A stretch of 8,191 nt of DNA. Source: Dehalococcoidia bacterium. Its GTDB lineage: Bacteria > Chloroflexota > Dehalococcoidia > GIF9 > AB-539-J10. Under the pieces are notes generated by a model. That model was given only the letters and a program-made list of their open reading frames with translations, ran no database searches and was not told where the DNA came from. Of this stretch, positions 1 to 6,921 are shown in pieces (position 1 is the first letter of the stretch; each line of letters opens with the position of its first letter). The stretch is taken from positions 1-8,191 of the forward strand of contig JAGYOV010000033.1 in the NCBI GenBank assembly GCA_018399375.1. Reading direction: 5' to 3'. The position numbers and the translations under genes were made by a program.

Positions 1-1199
1 CCTAACTGCAGTGCCTCCTTAACTAGCTCCCTGGTATTCAGAAAAGGAGTTGCTACTACTACCGCTTCCCTGCTGTAAGCTGCTATGGCGCAAGGTATAA
101 TTTCTTTGGCTAGGGTGATGGCTGAGAGAACGAGGTTGTAAACTAGGTCGTCTGCCTCTTCTGCATCCTTTACTACCAGATTTACAGCAATTATTGCCAT
201 TTTCCTCGATTGCTCTTCAAACTCCTTCACCACGAATTCTCCATTACGAGCAGTATGTTTCCAGTCAATGTCTTTCATTCGGTCTCCGGGGAGATAAGTG
301 CGGCTATTGCAGTATTCTACTCCTCCCCTGGGCCCTTTCCCCGTTGCGATGGGAGAAAATTTGGGGGCCATAGCACCTACCCCTGCAGCAGTCTCCTCCA
401 GATACTTTCGAGCCAGCCACTCGGCATACCTTGCACGGGGGACTATATACAGTCTCGCAGGTTTAAGGACCTGCCTTGCCTGGATCAGCCCCCAGGTATC
501 GCTAAGGCAGGCGACGATCTCTGGCTCCCAAGGGCCCGATAGTGAAGGAGTAAAGATGAGCTGGCAATTCACTTCATTGCTGATGTTAAGAAAAATGGTT
601 TTATCGAGATGAATCCAGTTGTGGTTGGATTTAAAGGAGATGTGCAGAGGTATTTTTGCCGTGTTTTTGAGGGCCAGTGTCATCTTGCCCGTGCTACGGG
701 CAATGGCCCTGGCCTCTTTTTGTTCTGACTTCAAAGGAGACGACAATAGCCTTATATGAACATATGTTGTCGCTGTAGCCAGGAATAGAAGCGCTGCGCT
801 GCTAGTTATCGTCAGTGCATGATTGCCCAGCAGGAGAGATGCCAGCGCTATTATTGCCAGAGAAGCCATTATCGATCTGGCAATGGGAGTTAGCTCTCTT
901 CGTCTGCCGGAGCAAGATGGAGGAAATGATAGGGTGCGCTCTCTCAGGATATATCCAATCAGGGGGGGCAGAGGCACTGCCAGCAGGGGGGAAAACAAGT
1001 GCAGTAATGGTTCATACAGAAGAGGCAGAATAAGAAGCTGCCCCAGTGCAAGAGGAAGCTCCCAGAGAGGATGCCTCCCCATGGAAAAATAGGTGCTTGC
1101 TGCCATCAGCGCTGCGGCTATGCCAGCATGTGGCAGAGGCACAATGCATGCAGCAACCAGCAGGGCCACGAGGGGATAGATGCTGAGGGCTTTTTTCAT
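1..1199 (-). CDS. DUF58 membrane protein (partial, C-terminus off the left edge)
   Basis: The reverse strand is open without a stop for 399 codons from an ATG at 1199 to the window edge. That ATG overlaps the moxR stop as ATGA. About residues 7-40, 47-82 and 105-150 are strongly hydrophobic, giving four or more likely membrane helices. A beta-rich stretch follows, then the DUF58 signature at residues 302-318, with YLPGD followed by DIDWKHTAR. Known family members pair with MoxR ATPases and carry a vWA-like fold just after this motif. Here the strand that normally holds the DxSxS metal-binding motif reads IIAVNLVVKD (336-345), so the metal-binding residues appear lost. I infer a membrane-anchored partner or substrate receptor of the adjacent MoxR. 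The family assignment is firm; the function is not known. Confidence 0.9.
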   Translation of the reverse strand, partial: MKKALSIYPLVALLVAACIVPLPHAGIAAALMAASTYFSMGRHPLWELPLALGQLLILPLLYEPLLHLFSPLLAVPLPPLIGYILRERTLSFPPSCSGRRRELTPIARSIMASLAIIALASLLLGNHALTITSSAALLFLATATTYVHIRLLSSPLKSEQKEARAIARSTGKMTLALKNTAKIPLHISFKSNHNWIHLDKTIFLNISNEVNCQLIFTPSLSGPWEPEIVACLSDTWGLIQARQVLKPARLYIVPRARYAEWLARKYLEETAAGVGAMAPKFSPIATGKGPRGGVEYCNSRTYLPGDRMKDIDWKHTARNGEFVVKEFEEQSRKMAIIAVNLVVKDAEEADDLVYNLVLSAITLAKEIIPCAIAAYSREAVVVATPFLNTRELVKEALQL

Positions 1200-2143
1200 G
1201 GCTCTTTAGGCACGGCCACCTCTGTCAGGGCTTTTTCAATGATATCCATGGGCTTCACCTCTTCCATCTCGGCCTCTGGAGTGATCCTCAAACGGTGATG
1301 AAGTACAGGAACAAAAAGATCTTTGACGTCATCGGGGGTAACGAAGTCCCTTTGCCGGAGCAGCGCCAGGGCACGGGATGTTTTGTAAAGAGCAATGCTT
1401 GCCCTAGGGCTGGGGCTATCCAGGACGTTGGGGTTGCGCCTGGTGTGCCATATCAATGACATAATATAATCTCGGATCTTTTCTGAGAGGTAGATGTTTC
1501 TGATGGCCTGGCGAAGCTGCATAATTTCATCTGGATCCGTTACCTGCTGGGCTGGAGAGGTCTCCTTCTCCTCAATGAAATCTATCTTGTTAACGATGTC
1601 CCTTTCCTCTTCTTCCTGAGGATATCCACTCCAGGCGCGGAGTAAAAAGCGGTCCGCCTGTACGTCAGGCAGGGGATAGGTACCGGTGCCTCCGTAGGGG
1701 ACCTGGCTGGCGATAACCATTAGAGGGCTGGCCAGTCTGTGAGTTGTCCCTTCGATGCTTACCTGGTTTTCCTGCATACTCTCGAGCAAGGCTGATTGGG
1801 TTCTTGGCGTTGCACGGTTCAGCTCATCGGCCAGCAATACGTTGGCAAAGATGGGGCCAGCTATGAACCTAGAGCTGCCGTCGGGGGAATACATGGAAAA
1901 ACCGGTGATATCCGATGGCAGCATGTCGGGAGTAAATTGGATTCTCTTAAACTTCCCGCTTATAGCGCGAGCAAATGTCTTGGCGATGAGAGTTTTGCCC
2001 GTACCAGGCAAACCCTCTATCAGCAGGTGCCCCCCGCTTAACAGGGTTACCAGCATCAGCTCCTTGATATCATCCTTGCCAACGATGACTTCGGAGAGAG
2101 CTTCCATTACTTTCTGTGGAATGGAAAACAGCTCGTTACTCAT
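1196..2143 (-). CDS. MoxR-family AAA+ ATPase
   Basis: This 315-residue protein has the full MoxR layout. Walker A is GLPGTGKT at 44-51. The family signature RIQFTPDMLPSDITG is at 67-81. Walker B is VLLADELNRA at 102-111 with D106 and E107. A GTYPLPDVQADRF segment lies at 154-166, and a C-terminal helical lid contains SPRASIALYKTSRALALL (sensor 2 region). The usual sensor-1 sequence ATQNP is replaced by ASQVP (145-149), so the polar Asn is Val. Length is normal for the family (about 300-330). The ATG at 2143 is supported by AAGGAGG five bases upstream. MoxR proteins are cytosolic ring ATPases acting as chaperones on vWA/DUF58 partners, and the DUF58 gene follows directly with a 4-base overlap. 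Confidence in the family is very high; the substrate is unknown. Confidence 0.96.
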   Translation of the reverse strand: MSNELFSIPQKVMEALSEVIVGKDDIKELMLVTLLSGGHLLIEGLPGTGKTLIAKTFARAISGKFKRIQFTPDMLPSDITGFSMYSPDGSSRFIAGPIFANVLLADELNRATPRTQSALLESMQENQVSIEGTTHRLASPLMVIASQVPYGGTGTYPLPDVQADRFLLRAWSGYPQEEEERDIVNKIDFIEEKETSPAQQVTDPDEIMQLRQAIRNIYLSEKIRDYIMSLIWHTRRNPNVLDSPSPRASIALYKTSRALALLRQRDFVTPDDVKDLFVPVLHHRLRITPEAEMEEVKPMDIIEKALTEVAVPKEP

Positions 2144-2148
2144 TATAG

Positions 2149-2155
2149 CCTCCTT
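2149..2155 (-). promoter_or_regulatory. Ribosome binding site of moxR
   Basis: Read on the minus strand this is AAGGAGG, five bases before the ATG at 2143. It fixes the moxR start and points to bacterial-type translation initiation. Confidence 0.8.
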
Positions 2156-2164
2156 CGGATTGGC

Positions 2165-2193
2165 ATTCTACACTAAATCTACTGCGTTATCAT
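2165..2193 (-). promoter_or_regulatory. Candidate sigma-70 promoter for moxR-DUF58
   Basis: On the minus strand ATGATA (2193-2188, four of six matches to TTGACA) is followed after 17 bases by TAGAAT (2170-2165, five of six matches to TATAAT). Transcription would start near 2158, leaving a leader of about 15 bases that contains the AAGGAGG site. The match is moderate and unproven. Confidence 0.35.
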
Positions 2194-2228
2194 TGTTCTA
2201 TAAGAAGGCGAAAAAGCTGTCACCCATG

Positions 2229-2288
2229 ATTAAGGGCATAGTTGTTAGCTGTAGCGATTTGAGCTTCGCTTCGCTGTTTGGCAACATC
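2229..2288. repeat. Two-block repeat, copy 1 (blocks separated by 32 bases)
   Basis: Block A (ATTAAGGGCATAGTT, 2229-2243) recurs exactly at 2588-2602. Block B (GTTTGGCAACATC, 2276-2288) recurs with one mismatch at 2600-2612. In this copy 32 bases lie between the blocks. They contain AGCGA (2253-2257) and TCGCT (2266-2270), which can form a short hairpin. In copy 2 the blocks are fused. The order and orientation of the blocks are the same in both copies. Confidence 0.6.
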
Positions 2289-2587
2289 ACTTTTTCGGTC
2301 TTCCTCTGTTTTCCCGTTCCTAATATTAAAGGAAAAGCTGCTATCAAGGGAAGAGATATAATGAGTAATGGAGGAGATTTCAGCGCTTTGGCAGGGGGCT
2401 CCCAATGGTATAGTATGTTGGGGGAAAGGATCTCTTATCAGATATCAGAGGATGATAAAAAGATACAGAATAATAGATCGAGATATTGATCTTGATAAAG
2501 GTCGTTGAAAGTTGCTGGATTAAATTCGTGGTGAAAATTTGCTTTTGATGCGTTAAGCTGGCCATGCGTAACAAGGGAGGGAGTACA

Positions 2588-2612
2588 ATTAAGGGCATAG
2601 TTTGGCAATATC
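2588..2612. repeat. Two-block repeat, copy 2 (blocks fused)
   Basis: Block A (15 bases, identical to 2229-2243) runs directly into block B (12 of 13 identical to 2276-2288), sharing GTT. Compared with copy 1 it looks like the version without the 32-base hairpin-bearing middle. Confidence 0.6.
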
Positions 2613-2677
2613 GTTCGGAAGAGATCCGCGTTGGAAACCGCTTAAATCGAATTCCTCATGCAATTTCAACAGATGGG

Positions 2678-2707
2678 TTGACACTACTTCCTGGAATATC
2701 TTATAAA
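2678..2707 (+). promoter_or_regulatory. Strong sigma-70 promoter of uspA
   Basis: A perfect TTGACA (2678-2683) is followed after 18 bases by TATAAA (2702-2707, five of six matches to TATAAT). The predicted start is near 2714, giving a leader of about 47 bases that ends in the AGGAGGT site at 2751-2757. This is the clearest promoter in the window and indicates a bacterial housekeeping sigma factor. Confidence 0.7.
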
Positions 2708-2760
2708 TAGCCGTATATCGATGGTAAACTACATTATAGGACAGGGATTTAGGAGGTAAA

Positions 2761-3261
2761 ATGTACAGGAAGATATTGGTATCACTGGATGGTTCACAAT
2801 TCTCAGAATGTTCTCTGGAGCACGCCAAGAATATTGCGATGGGTTGTCAGGGTGCAGATATATTTCTTTTAACGGTAATGGAACCCGTATTACCAAGATC
2901 ATTCTGGGCGGCAAGTCTGGAACAGAGTATGGAAATAGGCCGTGAAATGGAAAAGAGCAGGCAGCGAGCGCGGGAAGAAGCCGAAAAATATCTTTCCAAG
3001 ACCGCTGAGAATTTGAAGCAGGCTGGTTTATCGGTCCAGACTGTAGCTATTGAAGGGGCTGAAAGCAACAAATCGGTGGCTGATGTTATTCTGGATTATA
3101 CACAGGACAATAATATGGATATGATTATTATTAGTACGCATGGACGCTCCGGGATCAGCCGTTGGGCTATGGGGAGTGTGGCTGAAAAGGTAGTCCGTAA
3201 GGCTACCATTCCCGTGCTGACTATTGTCCCTAAGGGATGCAGGGATGTGGAGCAAGCTTAG
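2761..3261 (+). CDS. Universal stress protein, UspA family (ATP-binding type)
   Basis: This 166-residue single-domain protein begins MYRKILVSLDGS, the usual first strand with the Asp (D10) that contacts adenine in ATP-binding members. The C-terminal part has STHGRSG followed by MGSVAEKVVR and PVLTIV. That matches the family nucleotide loop G-x9-GS, with Ser at the first Gly of the longer pattern as in many STHGRSG members. The Usp fold is cytosolic and usually dimeric, and is linked to stress survival and nucleotide sensing. AGGAGGT at 2751-2757 supports the ATG, and a near-consensus promoter lies upstream. It is monocistronic and the only plus-strand gene between two minus-strand operons. 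Length is slightly above the typical 140-160 residues, with the extra in a charged helix near residues 58-80. No specific gene symbol can be given. Confidence 0.95.
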   Translation: MYRKILVSLDGSQFSECSLEHAKNIAMGCQGADIFLLTVMEPVLPRSFWAASLEQSMEIGREMEKSRQRAREEAEKYLSKTAENLKQAGLSVQTVAIEGAESNKSVADVILDYTQDNNMDMIIISTHGRSGISRWAMGSVAEKVVRKATIPVLTIVPKGCRDVEQA

Positions 3262-3262
3262 G

Positions 3263-3284
3263 ATACATCTCCCTGTATTTATTT
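3263..3284 (+). terminator. Weak candidate terminator after uspA
   Basis: ATACA (3263-3267) pairs with TGTAT (3274-3278) around a six-base loop and is followed by TTATTT. It begins two bases after the uspA stop codon. The stem is short and AT-rich, so this is only a tentative terminator. Confidence 0.25.
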
Positions 3285-3596
3285 AATGTATTCTCCCCTC
3301 CCGTTGGCTGTTATGTCTTTGGCCCGCGGAGTTTGAGCGATTTTGTGATATCCGTAAACCTCGTTGTGGTTCTGGTAATATCGGTAATGGCAGCCACCAA
3401 GTTCGCAACTAGAGTTTTGCGGTTTGCGTTCGCCTGAGGGGTGGTAGTAATCGGAACTGTATAAAGCCGCCGCTTCCAGGGCAGTCACAACTTGGTCATT
3501 TTTTCTGCTAGCTTTCATTCCATCGGTGTGGCGAGATTCCTGCCAGTTTTCTTCTATTTATTACTGGGTCGCAGCTACCCTTGTTGTGTTTGTCGG

Positions 3597-3621
3597 GGAG
3601 AGTGATGTGGCCACACTCTCC
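3597..3621. other. Hairpin (8-bp perfect stem) in the convergent gap
   Basis: GGAGAGTG (3597-3604) pairs perfectly with CACTCTCC (3614-3621) around a nine-base loop that contains the palindrome TGGCCA. It lies 47 bases past the stop of the leftward operon. Neither side carries a T-run, so it is not a standard intrinsic terminator, though it could stabilise the 3' end of the leftward transcript. Confidence 0.5.
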
Positions 3622-3667
3622 AGGGATTGTAAATGGTTCTTGGTGGTCTTTCCCTGCGTTGCTTATT

Positions 3668-4573
3668 CTAATCATTGCCTCGGCGTTGACCTTGTGACAA
3701 CAGCTTGGATTTTAGCCCGACATAATGCTTCAGCGTCAACACCAGCGTGAGTACTATCAGTCCCAGCATCCCCTCTATCGTCCCCAGCCAGTCGCGAATT
3801 TCCCGCAGCCGTTGCTTGGCTTTATCCAGGGGAGTTTCGGGCAGATGTGACAAGTCCAAATATATTTTATCCGTGCAGACTTCCTCCAGAAACAGATAGT
3901 TGTCGCCCATATCCAGCATGCCATTGATCAGTATGCTGGGATCGGCTATAACCGTTAGCCTGCCCTCTCCAAGCTCATTTATGGCTATCACGGGGAGAGG
4001 CCCCTTTACTTCTCCTTCGCACCACTCTCCATCATAGTCTTCATCCAAAAAACTGAAGTAGGACGATTGTGCGACAACATTTTCTTGAGGAATACCTTCC
4101 AGACAGGTGGCGTGATTGAAGGTAACGGTTTCTATCCCCCCTTCAGCAAGGCTCGAAGAGAAAGTAAATGTACGGGGGAAATTCTCATTCTTATAGTTGA
4201 ACAGTGGATCCAGCAATAGAGACCCCGAGAATCTTGCTTGAACTCCCAGATATTTCAGTATCTGGTTGCCATAGCCAAAGTCATCCAATATGACCAGGCT
4301 TCCCCCCGTAGCGACGAATTCTTTCAATATCTCCAGATCGGCAGAAGTAAACTCCAGATAAGGAATGGTCACAAGTGTCGTCTCCTCGGGTGCAGATGGC
4401 AGCGAGCTTAAGGAATTCAGCGGCGTAGCCTGAAACCTGCTAAGAAAATTACTGGAGCCATTCCAGGAGGAATTTTTGCCCTCGAAGTCACCACTTGAGG
4501 GATAAAACCACACCAGCATAGCCAGCATCAATAGAACGGCCAGTACCATCAGGGACATCTTACGAATTAGCAT
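3668..4573 (-). CDS. DUF4350-like membrane protein
   Basis: This 301-residue protein has an N-terminal membrane helix (about 5-24) and a C-terminal one (about 266-285), with the large middle part outside the cytosol or periplasm-side. After the first helix comes the NGSSNF/LSRF segment typical of DUF4350 proteins. Then VTIPYLEFTSADLEILKEF and GGSLVILDDFGYGN (about 91-105) follow, resembling the glutamine-amidotransferase-like fold of DUF4350 but without an obvious catalytic Cys. Family genes travel with moxR, DUF58 and DUF4129 genes and are thought to be part of that envelope complex. The ATG at 4573 follows an in-frame stop; its ribosome site is weak, so translation may be coupled to the upstream gene that stops 9 bases away. 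An alternative start is M6. The family call comes from pattern memory and would be tested by a profile search. Confidence 0.7.
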   Translation of the reverse strand: MLIRKMSLMVLAVLLMLAMLVWFYPSSGDFEGKNSSWNGSSNFLSRFQATPLNSLSSLPSAPEETTLVTIPYLEFTSADLEILKEFVATGGSLVILDDFGYGNQILKYLGVQARFSGSLLLDPLFNYKNENFPRTFTFSSSLAEGGIETVTFNHATCLEGIPQENVVAQSSYFSFLDEDYDGEWCEGEVKGPLPVIAINELGEGRLTVIADPSILINGMLDMGDNYLFLEEVCTDKIYLDLSHLPETPLDKAKQRLREIRDWLGTIEGMLGLIVLTLVLTLKHYVGLKSKLLSQGQRRGND

Positions 4574-4582
4574 TCTTTTCTC

Positions 4583-6592
4583 TCATGTTTTTTGCTCTTC
4601 ACTGCCCTGTTTCTTGATCTGTGCGGACAAATCCTGTGCAAGCGAAGCTTCGTCTTCTCCTTGGGCATGTTGTGAGTAGAGAGCTTTTTCTGCCAATCCT
4701 GTAAGACGCGTCAACACGCCGGCAAACCGGCTGTGCGAGGAGGAGACCTGGTTCAGGAAATCTCTCAGCGTCATCTGGGGGCCAAGCAAAATTCCATATA
4801 TCTTCTGAATCCACGCGACTGCCGAGTAATAGGCTTTAAGTATAACGCCCCTGTTTTCTTTTGCTATGGGTACGGCTTCCGGCAGCCAGATAACCTCTTC
4901 GCGCAGGGGCTCGTGGGGTTCTTCCACATATGAGGGAAGTTTATCTTTTCTCTCATAGAGCCCATGAGGCCTGTGCATGATCATCTCAACTCCGACTCCA
5001 GCGAGCACTACTACCAGTACTAACAAGTAGGCCAGGTTTATAATTAATACCTCCGTTGTACATTCGCTCGGAAGCTGCCATGGCTCGGCGGGCACGAGGC
5101 GCAACTTTATCTCCTGGAGGCCTACTCTGCTAAAGCTGAAAGGTACTTCCATCTCCACGCTGAACTCTCCTCCGTTTACGAAAGAAGTAGAGGAGGCACC
5201 GGCAACTTCCAGCATGGCCTGTGCTTCATTTAGAGGCAGAGAAGAATGTACTTCTCCCTCTATTTTGATTCTGGCTATTGAAGAGAGAGGAGGGAATATT
5301 TTCCCCGTAGGTTCAAGCTTCGCGGGCAAAAAGATGGTTCCGGGAGGCCGCAAGGTAACGACGGGCTTTGCCTTCAATATGTCCAGGGAGGAAACGGTAA
5401 TGGTGCCCGCTGAGCGAGATTCGTTATCGGGAGCAACGCTGAAAGTTATGGAATGCTCGCCATGGGCTATTTCTTCCCCAATCATAATGTCTCTGCTAAA
5501 GTAACCGTCGTCATCGGTAGATATTTGAAACAGGGGATCTTCATCCAGCAATGCCTGTACATTGCGGCCGGATATCTTACCCCTTGAATTTACCTTGCCC
5601 CTTATCTCGCTGGGCAAACCGGGCAGCATCTTCGAAGGAGCCTCTATCTGCACACTTGTGGGATGAAACATGACGGCAATGTTTATTCCCTCGCTCGAAG
5701 TAGCAGAAAAGCGGTCGCTATCTTCTCCCTCAGGATAATAGAAAGCATGGACTTTCACTTCATCGACATCATACCAGTAAGGTAGCGTTAACCATGTTGA
5801 GTAGTAGCCATCCCTGCCAGTATTAACGGTAGCAATTTGACTATTGCTGATGTGCAGAGACACGGCCCGCTCTGCAAGAGGTACACCTTCAGCTATGAGA
5901 TTCCCCCAAACGGAGAGGCTTTCTCCCACCCAGGCGCGTGAAGATCTAGTTTGCAGTGTTAATGTAGTCGCGGTGAGAGTTTCCTTTTTCCCTGCTTCAC
6001 TTTCCATGTTTTCCAGCAGGTCTTTGTACCAGTCCTCCAGTTGTGCCAGCTTACCCATCGATTCCCGAAGTCTCGCCTCTGAGGCCTGCACGCTCGCTGC
6101 TTCCCGTGCTGAGATGAAAGGCGCCGTTTGCAGTATCAATTCGTCCATAGCCGTATTAACATTTCCGATGAGGCTTCCAATTTCAGCAACCAGCCCGCGA
6201 GCCTCAACAATTTTTCGTGGGGTTGCGTCCATTTCATTTTGTGAGAGGAGAATTTCGCATTCGTCGAGCACCACATCCAACCTATCCAGCCTCTCAGTTA
6301 GATCAGCAGCCAGGTCGTTGAAACGGGACATAACGAACTGCACCTCTTCTGGCAAATTAGCATGGCTTGACTCCAGCTGCTGTATCAGATCGCCTGCTTC
6401 AGAATAATTCCTGCAGGCCATCAGGCTGATGGCGTTGGCGTAGTTAAGCAGGGGCAGAGAGAGAGAGTAATGGTTTTCAGCTTTGGTGGGGTCTTCGTGT
6501 GGGATTTGAGTCACCCCCATGGCAACTGCTCCTCCCCAGAGAGTTGAGAACGTCAGCATCAGTGTGAGTAAAATCAGTGCAGGTTTCTTCAT
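4583..6592 (-). CDS. Secreted/membrane protein: coiled coil, Ig-like domains, TM helix, DUF4129 tail
   Basis: This 669-residue protein starts with a signal peptide (MKKPALILLTLMLTFSTLWG, ending near 25). A long helical, coiled-coil-like part follows at about 40-205. Three beta-sandwich, Ig-like or carboxypeptidase-regulatory-like segments come next (about 206-305, 313-400, 408-512), the first two with the telltale T..DGYY/DDGYF turn. A membrane helix lies at 518-539. The cytosolic tail (about 580-650) reads like DUF4129: KAYYSAVAWI, then MTLRDFLNQV and a closing ALYSQ. The frame continues open upstream to an ATG at 6676, but the ATG at 6592 is preferred because it begins the signal peptide, has AAGGTGGTGG just upstream, and avoids a 76-base overlap with the previous gene. 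DUF4129 usually ends transglutaminase-like proteins of MoxR clusters; no such domain is present. I infer a structural or receptor role on the outer face of the membrane. Confidence 0.82.
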   Translation of the reverse strand: MKKPALILLTLMLTFSTLWGGAVAMGVTQIPHEDPTKAENHYSLSLPLLNYANAISLMACRNYSEAGDLIQQLESSHANLPEEVQFVMSRFNDLAADLTERLDRLDVVLDECEILLSQNEMDATPRKIVEARGLVAEIGSLIGNVNTAMDELILQTAPFISAREAASVQASEARLRESMGKLAQLEDWYKDLLENMESEAGKKETLTATTLTLQTRSSRAWVGESLSVWGNLIAEGVPLAERAVSLHISNSQIATVNTGRDGYYSTWLTLPYWYDVDEVKVHAFYYPEGEDSDRFSATSSEGINIAVMFHPTSVQIEAPSKMLPGLPSEIRGKVNSRGKISGRNVQALLDEDPLFQISTDDDGYFSRDIMIGEEIAHGEHSITFSVAPDNESRSAGTITVSSLDILKAKPVVTLRPPGTIFLPAKLEPTGKIFPPLSSIARIKIEGEVHSSLPLNEAQAMLEVAGASSTSFVNGGEFSVEMEVPFSFSRVGLQEIKLRLVPAEPWQLPSECTTEVLIINLAYLLVLVVVLAGVGVEMIMHRPHGLYERKDKLPSYVEEPHEPLREEVIWLPEAVPIAKENRGVILKAYYSAVAWIQKIYGILLGPQMTLRDFLNQVSSSHSRFAGVLTRLTGLAEKALYSQHAQGEDEASLAQDLSAQIKKQGSEEQKT

Positions 6593-6602
6593 CCACCACC
6601 TT
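6593..6602 (-). promoter_or_regulatory. Ribosome binding site deciding the start at 6592
   Basis: On the minus strand AAGGTGGTGG directly precedes ATG at 6592. It supports this codon over the in-frame ATG at 6676, which would lie deep inside the preceding gene. Confidence 0.55.
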
Positions 6603-6921
6603 ATAATAGCTCCAGCATCTCCAATGCTTTCATTCTGATAATATCCCAGATTATCTCCAGGGCGCTGATTTTCCATATTACTTCAATTATCTTATCCACT
6701 ATGATGATGCCGAAACCGACAAAGAGCAGGTAGTTTACCGCATTCAGCCCTTTCCTTGCTCTGGAGTCGAGGTGAATGAACAGCTCGTTTATAATGAGAA
6801 CCTCTATGAGAAAGACGGAAAAGCAGATATCCAGACGGTTCTCTGCTACGAAGGCAAAGGCGACAGCAGTGGCCAGAAGAAGGCCCGTCAGGGTGATTAT
6901 ATAGCTGTCATATATTCTCAC
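6601..6921 (-). CDS. Small integral membrane protein, family unassigned
   Basis: This 106-residue protein appears to have three membrane helices: about 7-26 (ITLTGLLLATAVAFAFVA), 32-50 (rich in Ile, Phe and Leu), and 62-82 (NYLLFVGFGIIIVDKIIEVI). A short basic loop (SRARKG) lies between the second and third. It starts with GTG at 6921, overlapping the upstream stop as GTGA, with AGGA a few bases ahead. It ends 8 bases before the next gene's start. I do not recognise the family. Its tight position between the two other membrane proteins suggests it is a subunit or anchor of the same complex, which is inference only. Confidence 0.8.
   Translation of the reverse strand: MRIYDSYIITLTGLLLATAVAFAFVAENRLDICFSVFLIEVLIINELFIHLDSRARKGLNAVNYLLFVGFGIIIVDKIIEVIWKISALEIIWDIIRMKALEMLELL

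Larger units (their letters stand above)
2144..2760. other. Divergent intergenic region between moxR and uspA
   Basis: This 617-base stretch separates the leftward moxR operon from the rightward uspA gene. It is visibly more AT-rich than its neighbours, particularly from 2400 to 2730. Short open frames cross it on both strands, but they have no family-like motifs. The only ones with length are extensions of the moxR antisense frame. It holds the two candidate promoters and the repeat pair listed separately. I see no tRNA, rRNA or recognisable riboswitch. Confidence 0.6.
3262..3667. other. Convergent intergenic gap without a convincing gene
   Basis: This 406-base stretch lies between the convergent ends of uspA and the DUF4350-like gene. 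A minus-strand frame of 79 codons (3279-3518) and an overlapping minus-strand frame of about 57 codons without an ATG or GTG start (about 3320-3490) are open. A plus-strand frame is interrupted twice. None shows a family motif or a good ribosome binding site. A hairpin lies at 3597-3621. It could be decayed sequence or an unrecognised non-coding element. Confidence 0.5.

Noticed and set aside
660..725. Possible frameshift in the DUF58 gene
   Set aside because: A first reading gave a stop near 675, but recounting the A-run at 717-722 shows the frame continues intact.
210..1092. Several plus-strand frames in the first 1.1 kb
   Set aside because: All are antisense to the continuous DUF58 frame, which carries a clear signature motif.
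1755..2489. Plus-strand open frame of 244 codons
   Set aside because: It is mostly antisense to moxR, has no family motif, and its tail runs through the AT-rich intergenic region. The moxR frame has unmistakable AAA+ motifs.
2220..2828. Three short minus-strand frames in the moxR-uspA gap
   Set aside because: They overlap each other, the repeat copies and the uspA promoter or gene, and show no motif or ribosome site.
3279..3518. Minus-strand frame of 79 codons as a small gene
   Set aside because: It has no ribosome site that I can see, an odd Tyr/His/Asn-rich composition, no motif, and competing open frames over the same bases.
5844..6407. Plus-strand open frame of 187 codons, Ser/Arg-rich
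   Set aside because: It is antisense to the coiled-coil part of the DUF4129 protein, and its Ser/Arg-rich composition is typical of a shadow frame.
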